A stretch of DNA of 64,000 bases. Source: Ziziphus jujuba. Taxonomy: Eukaryota > Streptophyta > Magnoliopsida > Rosales > Rhamnaceae. The notes beneath the pieces were generated by a model that ran no database searches, was not told where the DNA came from, and saw nothing but the letters and a program-made list of their open reading frames with translations. Made by a program: the position numbers and the translations under genes. This document shows positions 52,201 to 63,790 of this stretch, one piece after another. Where the stretch lies: contig NC_083384.1 of NCBI RefSeq assembly GCF_031755915.1, positions 31,539,001 through 31,603,000 on the forward strand, given 5' to 3'. The stretch's first letter is position 1, and the number at the start of each line of letters is the position of its first letter.

Positions 52201-52340
52201 TTCCCTTTTTTTTTTTTGTTGGTTTTTTGGTAAGCATATTTATTATTATTATTATTATTATTATTGTTGATATTTTTTTTATAATCAATAAAAATGTTGT
52301 AGTCTATGGATATAAATAAGTGATACCGGACAAAATTAAA
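49213..52340. other. MFSD5-like gene promoter and long AT-rich spacer
   Basis: The first 100 bases hold a GA-rich leader (about 49250-49262) of the minus-strand transporter. The remainder is very AT-rich. About 49680-49920 shows short internally repeated phrases (variants of AATTCGTTTAATTTAAAATT), probably old repeat decay. No gene is recognised. Confidence 0.55.
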
Positions 52341-52750
52341 GGAGTGTATTCAATTTAGAATTTGAAAAATTTTAAAAATATTTAAAAGTTTAAAGGTATA
52401 CGATTTAGAATTTAAAAGAGTTCATACATATCCAATGATATTCAATTTAAATAAAAATCTATTAAAATTTAGGTATATTTAATTAGAGTTTTGTAGAATT
52501 CTTTTAAAACATATAAGTATTCAAAAAGTAATTGATTTTAAAATATTTTAAAAAATAATGGATTTGAAAGGATTTTAAAAGTAAAATTATGAAAAAAATT
52601 ATCAATATGAAATTCAACCTTGATCTCAAAAATTTCATTATATTCTTATTAATTTTTTATGAAATCTATGAAATTCTATAATAATCTATCAAATCTTTCA
52701 AAGTCTATAATTCATTTTAAATATATTAAAATCTAAATTAAATACACCCC
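52341..52750. mobile_element. MITE-like element, about 410 bp
   Basis: The left end reads GGAGTGTATTCAATTTAG; the reverse complement of the right end reads GGGGTGTATTTAATTTAG, so 16 of 18 terminal bases match. The interior is AT-rich, non-coding and repeats the AATTTAAAA/TTTAGAATTT phrases. Flanks are TTAAA and TAAGT, from which no target duplication can be assigned with certainty. The superfamily is therefore left open. Confidence 0.72.
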
Positions 52751-53688
52751 TAAGTAAAACTGGAGGGGATATTCGTGTAATCTTAATTTTATATTATTAG
52801 GTTGTAACAGGTTGGCCATTTGTGTTTTTTTTGGTTATAGGTCATGAATTTTGATTGTTAGAAATTATAAAAAGTGTTCTTTTCACAATTCCAAAATGAG
52901 TCTATATAGTTCCATTTATACACTACTATTTAAATATATAAAAAATATAAAAATCCCTAATACAATATTATTAATACCTAAAATATCCATAATTCATACC
53001 ATCTCAAAATTATATATTTTTTATAAATAAAAATTATTTTTACAGTTCTAAATTGACTATATACAGTCCTATAAAAATTAATTTTATTAGGTTACTCTTC
53101 TTTTTTCCTTTCTTATTTTGAATTAGGGTTGGCTTTCATCCTCTTTATTTTTTTTATTTTTTGTCATTTTTTAATGGTATAAAGTGTTATTTAGCTAGCG
53201 ATTGGGTTTTTGTCATTTTTTAATGGGTATAAAGTGTGTTTATTTGTATATTTCTAAACATATTAAATTTGTTCAATCCAACAATTCCAAACTCTTTTAA
53301 GAATATATTTTTCAATGGTTCAATAGTAAAATTTATACAACTAAAGATATTCAGTTATAAGCTTCTTAACATGTTAAAGTTGTTTAGCTGTGTACTTTTG
53401 AACATCTTTAAAATTATAACTTATTATTATTCGGTTATAAACTTCTCTTCAAATTTTCAACAACACATTCTAATCCAACACTTCCATCTTCTATATCTTT
53501 TTCCATCTTGTATATAGTTTACATTCAATTAGATATAAACCATTAATGATTAAAAAAAAAAAAATTGGTATATTTCATATTGTACGGTACTTAATATATG
53601 TATACATATAATGTTCGATAGATAAATGCCAAACATATTAAGAAGGGTCATATGAATGCTTCTTAACAATTAAAAAAATGTTCAGTTT
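52751..53688. other. AT-rich spacer
   Basis: No gene is recognised. Low-complexity A/T sequence with a short duplicated phrase (GGTTTTTGTCATTTTTTAATGG-like, near 53155-53225). Confidence 0.5.
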
Positions 53689-53693
53689 TAAAC
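53689..53693. repeat. Left target-site duplication of the solo LTR
   Basis: TAAAC directly before the LTR start; identical to the right copy at 56547-56551. Confidence 0.93.
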
Positions 53694-56546
53694 TGTAACA
53701 CCCCGTCCCAAATCGCACCGGAATCCGTGCACATTGACTGAGGTTGACCGTTGATCGAGCGGGTCAAAAGTTGACTTTTTGTCCCAGTTGGAATTTCTAG
53801 TTGACCAGGATACCATGGCGAAGTGCATGATGCCCCAAGTTCATAGACTAGTAGCACGTCGAAAACGGAGCTATGGTATGAAAGTTACGGGCAAAACAAG
53901 TTGAGGTGCAAACAGTCCAAAAGGTGCCGGGAGTTGACTTTTTGTTGTGGTGTAATTTTGTTTTGACTCTTGTATGGTTGTAAAGTACTCGTCGATACGA
54001 GTTCATAGACTAGCGGCACGCTTAAATCGGACATTTAGTTAAAAAGTTATGGACGTTTGAAGTTCGCCGGATACCGTAATATTTATTATATCTGGCTTAA
54101 GTGCACAGTAACGCCACATGTCAGCACCTGATTGGTCCACGTTGAATGAACAGTATCACAACGGTGGCTTTTATTTGACAAAAATCTCGGGGAAGAGAGA
54201 GAAAGAGAGAGAGGAGAGAGAGAGAAACCAACCGGCCGCCAGAATCTTCAAATTTTTCGGCCGATTCACGTTACACGCACCAGCCAGACGGACGCCTCTC
54301 CCCATTTCTGGCCAAACCCTGAAATTTCATGGTCGTTGGTCCCCGGACGCGCCCGGATCGAGGAGGCGATTTTTCCCTCCACCGCCGTTTGCCCTGTTTC
54401 GGGCCATTTTTAGGCCACACGCGCCAGCGACCCCTCACCACCTCCTCAATTCCGGCCTACCCACCAAATTTCACGGCCACCGGACCTCCGACGCGCCGGG
54501 ATCGGAGCTTTTTCTGCGAGGGGCCGAAATTCTTCAAACCCCGATTTCTCCGCCGTCCTGCCTCCTTTTGCCTCACCGCCGGTCCCGTTGGATTCCTCTC
54601 CCCTCGATCTACAAATCTGCAAAAAATCTCAGCCAACGGCCACCGTATGCGCCACCGCCGGTGACCGCGGCGGCTCGCCGGAAGTTACTGTTCCGGCGAG
54701 TACCCAGTCGCACCGCCGGTCCTTGTCCACTGTGTTCTACTTCCTGAACCCGAATCCGGCATCCTTTTCCGCCAATTCACGACGGTTTGGGAGAATTAAG
54801 GAGTCAAAACCCGAAAGCTTTCCGGCGAGATTGCAGCCACCTCGGGTCCGATCACCAGAAAGTAAGACCGAATCCGTGACCCTCATCACTCAAGCTTCGA
54901 TTCGGTATATAACTCGTAACTTTTAGTTTTCGTTGTGTTCGCTCCCCGAGTACCCATTTGGGAATTATTCGATTAAAATATTAATATATTTGGTTGGTAT
55001 ACTGTAGATGTTTTAGGTGCGCGTACGAGTAGTGGAGTTGATCCTGCGGAGGATCTTAGCTGATTTACGCGCTTAAGATGAGTGACCCACCTTCAAAAAT
55101 ATTTTGGGCAATTAATTATGTTTAATTGGTATTTAAATTATGCTCATGTGGTGCGATTTAATTATGGTTTTATTGTGATTTAATTTATTTATTATGCATG
55201 AGCAAAGTATATTTCGGTAATAATCATACGAGGTTTTAAGTATTATTTTCGGGCATAATTGGGTTAAATATTTTATAAAAATATTTGTTTAAATTGTATA
55301 AATATGCCCGCGGTATTTTAATTGTTGAACCTCGTATTATGAGAAAATTATGGTTTATTTGTTATCGATGTTTTCGTACCGATTTGTTAAATAAAAATAT
55401 GTGGGATGGTAAGTAAGAAATTTTGGTATATTTCCCACGGTAATTTTGGAAAACGGTACAGTTGGTTTAATAATTATTTTAGACGCATTCATACAGTATT
55501 GGTGTTCTGGTATATGTATATGTGGTTCAGCGCGCAAGTATTATTATTTCTCCCGTGAGTTGCCATTGGACCGTGGGCAGGCAAGTTTGTTATTGGCCAC
55601 AGCCGCCCCCCTCCTTGGCCGGGATGATGGTTTCAACAGCGGTACTGTCGGGATGCCGAAATGCCGTTTGCAAGTTTCTCTCTTTAATCTCCCCGCCAGT
55701 CGGTGCTCAAGACGCTGAGTATCGGAGGGCATCACCGGTATATGGTGTGGTGCGTCAAGTGTAATTTTCAAATAAAGTTTCAAACCCCAAAGGTGTTCAA
55801 AAATTATTTATTATAATTTATTACATTTTAATTATATATTGGGGTATTTATTTATTTATTTATTGATTATCAAATGTTTGATCCCTTGGTTTTCGGGAAG
55901 TACGAATATCGGGTTTTGTGAAATCGTTTTAAAAAGGGAACATTTCCAACGGAGTGATTGGTGAGAGTTTTGAGGAAAAATTATCATTTCCAACTGTTAT
56001 TATTTATTTATTAATTGTTGATATTAATTCAATTTCCTTATTCGTTATAGTATTATTATTAAAAGTGTTCAGTAGTTAGGGTCACTCATTGAGATGATTA
56101 GCATCTCACGTTTTTAAGTTTCGTTCCCTTAGGTGCAAGGGGTGGTAGACGTTCTTCCGGAGCGAACCAGTTTTCCACTGCTATCGTGTTTCGAGAAGTA
56201 CCTTTGTACTCATTCATTTCAGTTGTATTATTTCTTTCATCTTTGTTGTATTTCTGTTGATTAGCACTTCATAAAGCTCTGTATACTGTTTGGACACTTA
56301 TGTTTTATTTATGCACTGGTTTACCGCTATTGTTGTGAAGTGCTGTGAATTGTGGAATCAATTTGTAGTTTTGCGGGAGGAATAAGGGGATGAGTATAGA
56401 AGTGTATTTTCAGTGCAGATAATTTTTGGTAAGTCCTATCCTTAGGGGAAGTGCTGCCGGATTTTCCGTTGGAAGGTTCGGTGGTATTTCCCTGGGATCA
56501 GGGCTTGTCTAGGGTTCCGGAGAGGAATTTTGAACGGGTCATGACA
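53694..56546 (+). mobile_element. Solo LTR of a Ty3/Gypsy-type retrotransposon (2853 bp)
   Basis: Begins TGTAACACCCCGTCCC and ends GGGTCATGACA, giving the TG...CA ends of an LTR. It is bracketed by perfect 5-bp direct repeats TAAAC at 53689-53693 and 56547-56551. No primer-binding site, polypurine tract, gag-pol or second LTR is found, so it is a solo LTR left by recombination between the two LTRs of one element. Length, the TGTAACACCCC start and a GC-rich middle (about 54230-54900) amid AT-rich DNA fit large-LTR plant chromoviruses of the Tekay/Del kind; that lineage is inferred. TATATAA at 54906-54912 is a candidate internal promoter and suggests + orientation. Confidence 0.93.
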
Positions 56547-56551
56547 TAAAC
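56547..56551. repeat. Right target-site duplication of the solo LTR
   Basis: TAAAC directly after the LTR end; identical to the left copy at 53689-53693. Confidence 0.93.
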
Positions 56552-57026
56552 TATCAAATAAAAAATGAATTTTAATATATCATGATCAAATATAAGAGTG
56601 TTTTCCCATTTGGCTGTTGGTAAGTGATAGGAAAAAAAAAATCCAAACTAAAGTAATCATCATAAAATAAAAAAATTAAAAAAAAAATTAAATACATCTT
56701 ACTTTGAACTAATTTGTGAATAATTGTTATATTTGCAATTTTAGTTTATAATTAAATATAATTTAAATGGAGATATAATGTATTATCTTAGAGGAAGAAT
56801 GAGACTGTATAAAGAGATTACTTAAATAGATTAAGTTTATAAATATACTTAATAATAATTTTAAATAGAGATAAAAATATAAATTAATAATGAAACCGTA
56901 TAGAGTTGAAATGGAATGCTCAAATTATTATTAGGACTTATATATATATATATATATATGCTGCTGTAGTTGAAATTTCGTTTAGGGTTTCGAGTATAGG
57001 TGACAAAGAAGAAGAAGAAGAAGAAG
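56552..57026. other. Spacer and upstream region of the SLU7-like gene
   Basis: AT-rich, with a (TA)n tract at about 56940-56959. A (GAA)n purine run directly precedes the ATG at 57027 and is probably 5' UTR. Confidence 0.55.
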
Positions 57027-58642
57027 ATGCATTCAGAAGCGCAGGAAAGAATGGTGACGGAACTAATGGAGATACTTAGAAAACGTAGAAACTTGAGAGA
57101 TAGTGGAGGACCAGTCTCAACTCCTCATGATGATAATGTATATGATATATTGGAGAAGATTTTGAATTCTGCCAAACAAGATAAACCTGACACATATACA
57201 GTAGATTGGACATTTTTAGAGGCGTTGCTCGTCAAGTTCAGAGAAGAAGAAGCCTGCATGTATGTTCTTGGTTTTGAGGTTAATTGTAATAGTGTACTCT
57301 GCCAAATTGCCCCTTTTAACTGCTTAGAATGAAGTTCCCAAATGCTTTAATGATTGTGCAATTGATTTTCTGTGTTAGATCTCAATTTCTAAGTGCATGG
57401 ATACTACCGGCTGGGTGATTTTTCTACTTCATTAGTTCATGTGCTATTTTGAATTAAAAAAAAGGAAATTATGTGTGCTTATTTACATTACCATCATTTC
57501 AGTCATGGTTTGAGGGTAGGTGATGCCAAGCTTCATGAGAGCAAGCAAATGGACTTTGCAGATGTTAAGCTGAGGTAATAGCTCACTTACCTCACACCAT
57601 CATTCGGTTCATATTATTGGCTCACTATTTTTTGAGGTTTATGGGAAGGTCTTTTTATGATTTTTCTGCTGGGTGTCAGATTGCCCTGCAGGTTTTCCCA
57701 TGGAGAAGATTATCCTCCTCCATCAGTTGTACCTTGGTATCTGCGTCCTTTGAGACCGGTAAGTTGATTTCCTTTAATTTGGTTGTTGAGACTGGGTGGA
57801 GATGCACTATTAAAGCTTATGAATACTGACCCACATTTTGTTCACATTTTGCATATCAGACTTCACAACATCAACGGAAGTGGTGGGAGGGAAATCCAAA
57901 TTTTGCAGTATCATCAATAAAATACAGGAAAGGTGCTTGTGAAAAGTAAGTAGATGCTCTCTAATTACCGAACCTTTTAGTAAAGTTCATTTGCTTCAAG
58001 GATTCAAGCTAATATATCAAATCTATTGGCGTTTTGCACAACATAAGTGCACAAAAAATTGGTTAGAGTTCGATTTTTGTTAGTGCATCATTACTGATCT
58101 TGGATTTCTCATTTTGTTTAAAATGGTAATGTAAAATCCTGGTAACAACGATAAGTTGTAATTTAGCTTCCTGTTGGATTGAGTAGCATTTACCAACATC
58201 CTAACCAAATAAAGGCTATATTTTCTTTTCCTACATTGTTAATTGCATCCATTACAGAATAGTTACACAACTTTTGACCTCTTCTACAGCTGTGGAGCAA
58301 TGACACATGGTTCAAACTCTTGCATGGAAAGGTATCTGAAACGTGGACCAAAGTTGACATACAAACCTTATGTCTTCCCTGATACGAAAATGGCGAGCAT
58401 TAGAATCAACGAAGATCTGATATCGAAACTATTAAACAATGATCCCGAAACACAGTCCAAGCCTGAGGATCCTCTTCCACATGCAGATTCAAATGATCAT
58501 TGTTATGGGGTAAGTAATCTTAAATTATAGACACGGGTAGGGTGCATTTTAGTCCTTCGTAAAGGAGGTTGCATAATTATTGTAATTTATTGCTGATTTT
58601 GGATTTCTAATATAGGACAATAACCAAGATAGAGGTTCTTAA
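57027..58642 (+). CDS. Short SLU7-like zinc-knuckle protein
   Basis: Six exons with consistent phase: 57027-57259, 57503-57574, 57692-57758, 57860-57945, 58290-58509 and 58616-58642. They total 705 nt, a 234-aa protein. Residues 1-105 form a charged N-terminal region (MHSEAQERMVTELMEILRKR) without a recognised domain. Exons 3-5 then give PWYLRPLRP, HQRKWW and YRKGACENCGAMTHGSNSC, an intact CX2CX4HX4C knuckle in the wording of the second-step splicing factor SLU7 (PWYL, HQRKW, YRKGAC.NCGAMTH). The protein stops soon after the knuckle, whereas SLU7 is over 500 aa, so the large PRP18/spliceosome-contacting C-terminal half is missing. Presumably nuclear and RNA-related; whether it acts in splicing is unknown. 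The GTG-initiated extension at 57000 is rejected in favour of the ATG. Confidence 0.85.
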
Positions 58643-59709
58643 TTGAGGCACTGGTGAAATTGTACACAGAAGCAGCAGCCAGATACGGTAGAAGGGTTTT
58701 GAAGCATCCTTGTCAAGCTGCTGGCTTTTGACTTGCTGTTGGATATTTGTAAATAATGCCTCTCATTCTCCTCAGACATTTAGGTTCAAGTTTGTGAAGT
58801 TTTCTCTTTTCTGTACGGATTTTTAGGCCCTTTCAAATATGTGAGATTAAATTGAATCGGACACTTGGCCAATCTAAACTAGATTGCAAACCTTAAAATG
58901 TCGTAACACTCATCCACAATGACATCTCAGCTGCATTCATTGACCAAATGGTCCAGATCAGTAACAAGAGAAAATAGAATGCTGTTTTTTTTATTAGTTT
59001 GTATGTGGGAAATCCTTCAAATTACATGGAACGTTGGATGATGAGCATGCATAATTAATTAAAGAACCAGAAAATTCTCTCAATCCAAATATTTTGGAAG
59101 TTCACGGGGAATGTATTTGTATTTATTTATAGTCAAAGTAAAAAGTGCTGAATACATCCCATGTTGATGTTATATAGCTAGCAACTTGTTAGTCAACTTC
59201 TATCTCTAATTGCAAATGAAAATTTTTGATCTTCTTAAAGTGGCGAAGGGAATAGATAATTGAACATGGATGAGTATTTGTTTTTCCTTCTAATTAGAGG
59301 ATATAGGTTGTTGCTGGTAAGCCAGAGACAGTAGTAGCATGCCCAAGAAAATGAAGAAGGTGATTCATTAGGAGCAAATGGGTTATTGGCAGAGGTCACA
59401 TTGAAGGGGTAGGAAAGCCATGGAAATAAATTGATGCTGGTTCTGTTCCTGGTTATTTACCTTCAATTAGATCAAGTCCAGATCGACTCAAGTGTTACAT
59501 TTGGTTGTAATAAAACTAGTTTGTCTTAAGCCGTGACAACAAATAAAGTACACTTTGAATGTCAAATTGCTAAATAAAAGTACACTATGAATGTCAAATT
59601 GCTATCAAGACACAGAAAATGGGATGAAAGAGAAATAAAGAATTCTTAAAAATTTAAACCGTCTGAATAAATTCTTCAAAATTTAAACTGTCTGAATAAA
59701 TCTTCTTCC
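58643..59709. other. Convergent spacer between SLU7-like and MYG1-like genes
   Basis: Contains the 3' UTRs of both genes and a short near-duplicate phrase at about 59545-59605 (TACACT.TGAATGTCAAATTGCTA twice). No gene is recognised. Confidence 0.55.
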
Positions 59710-62442
59710 TCAAAACTTCAAGCTAGCTCTTGCCATGGCCAGAGCCCCCTCGTGACTTTGATTTCCACCGATGAACCCACTACTGTGGACAAAAACACAG
59801 CCAGGGATTCCTGCCTCTTTCGAGAGTTGTTCATCTCTAAGTCCTCTCCATTGAGATGGTAGAGATTTTCGATTCTCGAATCGATCAGGAGATACTGCAA
59901 CTGCCTGCACTCGCCATTGTTTGCTCCTCTCATCCTGATGTTGGAGTATGGTTATAGGGTATTATAGGTGTAAAATATATATAGGATGAAATATGGCTAA
60001 GGCATTAGTACTAAAATAAGCAAAACAGAAATTGAAAACTAGGCACTTGTCAACAGCAAAATACAATATATTACCAAGGTAGCTAATATCTCAAAATTAT
60101 TATTAATAAGGTATCTAAAGTCTTACAAAATTATTGCTTCCTGGTTATTACTCAACTCGACGGCCACAAGTTTTTCCCTTCATGTAACGGAACTGAAGTT
60201 CTATTTATTATTTCTTTTAACAAATACTTTCCACAACACAGAGAACTTAAGTTCAATATATATATATATATATTTACATATGTAGAAAGTCAAAGAATCT
60301 ATATATACATGGTAAAACAGAAGAGATTAGATAAAAGTACCTGATAAAGAACATATTTGATTAAAGGGTCAATTTTCATCTCCTCCTCAAGCTCAAATAG
60401 GTGAAGCTTCCACTGAAAAACATCAAATCACATTATCATTCATTTGTTTCCCATTGCCATGTATAATGGAAAAATATCAATAGAAAATTATCAAGCATTA
60501 GTTAGGAAAGTTTTAGACCCTTAAATGTAAACCACAATGGAAAGAAAAATTCAGATGCAGAGCAGAAAATAAAACCCATTGATGAGAGAGATACGGGCAT
60601 TAGATACTTACTGGGCAAAATTTAGTCAAGACCATGATTTCACCACTAGGATCAATATCCCATCTTGCTGATAGACACTCCAATACAATAGACCATGCTG
60701 GTAACCATGATTTTGAATGAAATCGAAGACTCTGAAAATTGATATCATTATCATTAGTATGTCACAAAATAAATAAATAAGCATAACCAATCACATCCAT
60801 CTCAACCTTCAACCTGTATGATAAATGTTATATGTTCAGATATAAAGTAAAACTATTTTAGGCTAATCTATGATACAGCTTTATCAATTAGTTAACACAA
60901 GTAAAATATAATTTTCAAGGATATTTCTTTGTCACAACAAAACCTCACATTTAAAAACTCACTACCGGCCAATGCCATTGCTTGTTGAAAAGCCTCATTC
61001 TCCTTTTCAGGTGACTGGTCAGGATCTATCCAGTCTAAGTTTAGTCTTCCAACTCTTGATGATAAATGTGTATTATTGACATATCTTGGAGGCTGATCTG
61101 TATCATACTGATTGATTCCATTATCAATTGCATCAATTGCCTGGTACATGTAAAACAGCATTATATAAATTTCTCACTTAATGAAGATACCATTCATTTT
61201 TCCAACATTAATAAGTGGTAGAACATAATGCCTGTTTATAGAAAGAAGAGGACTCGATATCCTACAAGGACAGGCACAAAGTTATACGCATTTAAAACAA
61301 ACTACTCTATGTTTAGAATGCGAACTAAGTGTTGGATGAAGTAGAAGAAAGAACATGAGACTTTACATCCTAATTTCACCTATTTGGAATTGATAACCTG
61401 GGTTAAATTTTGGAAAGAAAAGGATATTCTAAACCACATACTCATCCTATACCCTCCTAATTCTACATTTTGAAGAACTAGTTTCCGATCCTTTTCCTTT
61501 TTTCTATTTATCATCAATGGATTTGATTTGGTGCTATAATATGACTATGATCCACCCATTCTTAACAATAGAAGGATATAATAATGTAAAAGTTCATTTC
61601 TGAAACGAAAATTCTTTTTTTTTTTTCTTTTAAAAAAAAAAAAAGAAAAAAGAGAATAATTGGGAAAATAAAGAGAATTTAGTAACCTCCATAAAGCTCT
61701 TGTAGACAGCCAAATATAATCGATGCACGTCGGGGTGCCCTTCATCAACTTGAAGCTCCTTAGCTATTATCTCCTTTCCAAAATGCTAGTAAGTAGAAAT
61801 AGTGCAAGGAAAATCAGGCATTTCCAAAGTCCAGAGCACACTATTTAAAATTAAAAAACAATTAAGGAAGCAAATTTAATCGCAAAGCCGGGATATTTTG
61901 AATATAAATTCACCTTGTAAACAAGACCAGCACTACTTAGTTTGGTGGAAAAACCATGACCAAAAACCTCATCAAAACCTTTTTGGTGATGATCATACCG
62001 GTCTCTGCTTGGATCATAAACACCCCCAACATCAAGAACAGCATCAAGACCCTCCAAAACCTAGAACCAATTAACAAAATTTCAAACCTTTTTTATGTTT
62101 CTTCCCCAAAAAAAAGAAAAACAAAAAAACAAATTAACAACGAAAGAGCTTTCAAAATCTGATCTTTCACTATATTTAGTGCTGGTTTCAAACCTGGGGG
62201 TCACGGGTCCGAACAATCTCGGCGTTGGAAAACTTGTCAGTTAGACGAATCATGAAGCACCCAAGAGCTTCATCACAGTGGAAGCTTCCGTTATGTGTTC
62301 CCACGCGCTTTGGTGGTTGAGGAGAAGCTGGAGAGGAAGCAGAGAAAGCCATGGAAGGCCAATAGAGAGAGAGGCGGAGATGGGACTGGAAAGTCTTCTT
62401 AAACCCAAATCCAAACCCTCTGGTGCTTAGCAATGCGAGCAT
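59710..62442 (-). CDS. MYG1-type DHH phosphoesterase / exonuclease family protein (UPF0160)
   Basis: Seven minus-strand exons: 62442-62194, 62060-61914, 61785-61687, 61140-60949, 60731-60612, 60412-60341 and 59934-59710. They total 1104 nt, a 367-aa protein of normal family size. Family landmarks: GTHNGSFHCDEALGCFMIR (first metal-binding block), DVGGVYDPSRDRYDHHQKGF with the DHH triad, GLVYKHFGKEIIA, LSSRVGRLN, WLPAWSIV and the ending GFIGGNQSHEGALAMA. MYG1 in animals is a 3'-5' RNA exonuclease of nucleus and mitochondria; the plant role is inferred. A 30-residue Arg/Ser/Leu-rich extension before an internal Met31 (62352) looks like an organelle-targeting presequence. Confidence 0.96.
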
Positions 62443-62549
62443 GCCTAGCTGGACTCTAAAGCCCTTTACCTTCCTCTCTTATTTATTCGCTTTTGGTTGG
62501 AAAGTTGCTTGGGTTTTACAAAAACAATTTAGATGTTTATTTACTAAAA

Positions 62550-62580
<31 letters not shown>

Positions 62581-63385
62581 TACAATATTATTTTCTCCTT
62601 TTTTTGGGGCCAAAAGAAAATATATACCATTTTTTTTTTCATAATTTTTGTTTTTAATTCTGATTTTATACCTTTATTGTGAAAATAAAAGGACTATTTA
62701 ATAAAAACAATTTTTACCCCATAACCATTTTGAGACTATTAGCAATTAAATTTTGATGAGTAGCTCATATATTTTAACATCCTTTTTGTTTAACTACATA
62801 TTAATGGAAATAATATAAAGTTTAAAAAGCTTGTGGAGATTAACTTTGAGGCAATTTAAGCAATTGAAATCTCTCACTATTTCCTATTTATATATATATA
62901 TATATCAAACTTATTTTATATGGTTTCTTTGCTCCTTTTCGAGTTCGAGGAATATTTTTCTACATTGTTGAAGTGTAAAAGACAATCTTAACTAAATAAA
63001 TGAACTATGGATGTTTTTTAAATGGTCAAAAAATAATAAATATCTAAAACTTTTAAGATTGTGTATAATATAATTGAAATACAAATAAAATATATAAATT
63101 TTAAATTGCATAAATTTTATAAATATAAAGAAGAATAAAAGAGTAAAATAAAATTTTCTAATAATATAATTTTCTTTTAAGAGAAAAATAAAAATAGCTG
63201 CATAAAAAAATGCTCAAAGCGTAAAACTTTACCAGATGCTTTTATCAGCTTCTGAACCATGCATTTCGTTATTATCCAAATCCAAAGTTGAAATAATATT
63301 TTGCAGGAAGAGCATAAGAAACCAAACCACCCCCCTCTTTCCCCCCCCCCCCCCTCCCACCAAAACCAGAGCTCCATACAAAGCC
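62443..63385. promoter_or_regulatory. Head-to-head intergenic region (shared promoter region)
   Basis: The MYG1-like gene (-) and the plastid-protein gene (+) diverge from this 943-bp spacer, which should contain both promoters. It holds A/T tracts, (TA)n at about 62560-62581 and 62889-62904, and a C-rich stretch (about 63330-63359) in the probable leader of the right-hand gene. No specific factor site is assignable. Confidence 0.55.
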
Positions 63386-63790
63386 ATGCCTCTCAGTACC
63401 ACAATCAAACCCACTTTGCTTCCCACTCCGGACTCCAACAATCTAATCCCAAGGAAGTTCTTCACATCAACAACACGCTATACAATATTCCACCGACCTT
63501 GTTCCTCATCTCCTCGAATTCTCACGGTGAAATGCAGCAGCAATGGAGGCTCAGAGCAGAGCAGTAATAATTTGAAGGATCTACTGTCTGGTTATGTGGA
63601 TGGACAAGTAGAAGAGCTACTGAATAGAGAAGAGAACAAGGTCTTGCTTGATGGGTTGGAGAAGGCGACAAAGAGGGTAGAGATTGCTAAAACAGAGCTC
63701 GCCGAGATTGAAAAACAAGAATTTGAGGCAAAGCAAATGAGGGAATACATCACCCAGCTTGAAAGTAGAGCTTCCGAGGTCTCTTACTGA
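63386..63790 (+). CDS. Probable plastid-targeted coiled-coil protein, first exon (3' end outside window)
   Basis: The ATG at 63386 opens a frame of 134 codons to a TGA at 63788-63790. Residues 1-50 are rich in Ser/Thr/Arg/Pro and poor in acidic residues, ending near ILTVKCSSNG, as in a chloroplast transit peptide. The following SNNLKDLLSGYVDGQVEELL leads into a heptad-rich acidic/basic coiled coil (EKATKRVEIAKTELAEIEKQ). The conserved-looking sequence stops at about 63778 (SRASE|), where an exon end is likely, although the GTCTCT donor is weak. I have the impression of a conserved plant protein but cannot name it. The rest of the gene lies beyond 64000 or in later exons. Confidence 0.72.
   Translation: MPLSTTIKPTLLPTPDSNNLIPRKFFTSTTRYTIFHRPCSSSPRILTVKCSSNGGSEQSSNNLKDLLSGYVDGQVEELLNREENKVLLDGLEKATKRVEIAKTELAEIEKQEFEAKQMREYITQLESRASEVSY

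Noticed and set aside
54118..54747. 209-codon open frame rich in Arg and Pro
   Set aside because: It lies wholly inside the solo LTR in a GC-rich segment where several phases are open at once. There is no family resemblance.
57000..57026. In-frame GTG extension giving a poly-Lys start to the SLU7-like protein
   Set aside because: Plant nuclear genes rarely start at GTG; the ATG at 57027 directly follows the purine tract and is preferred.
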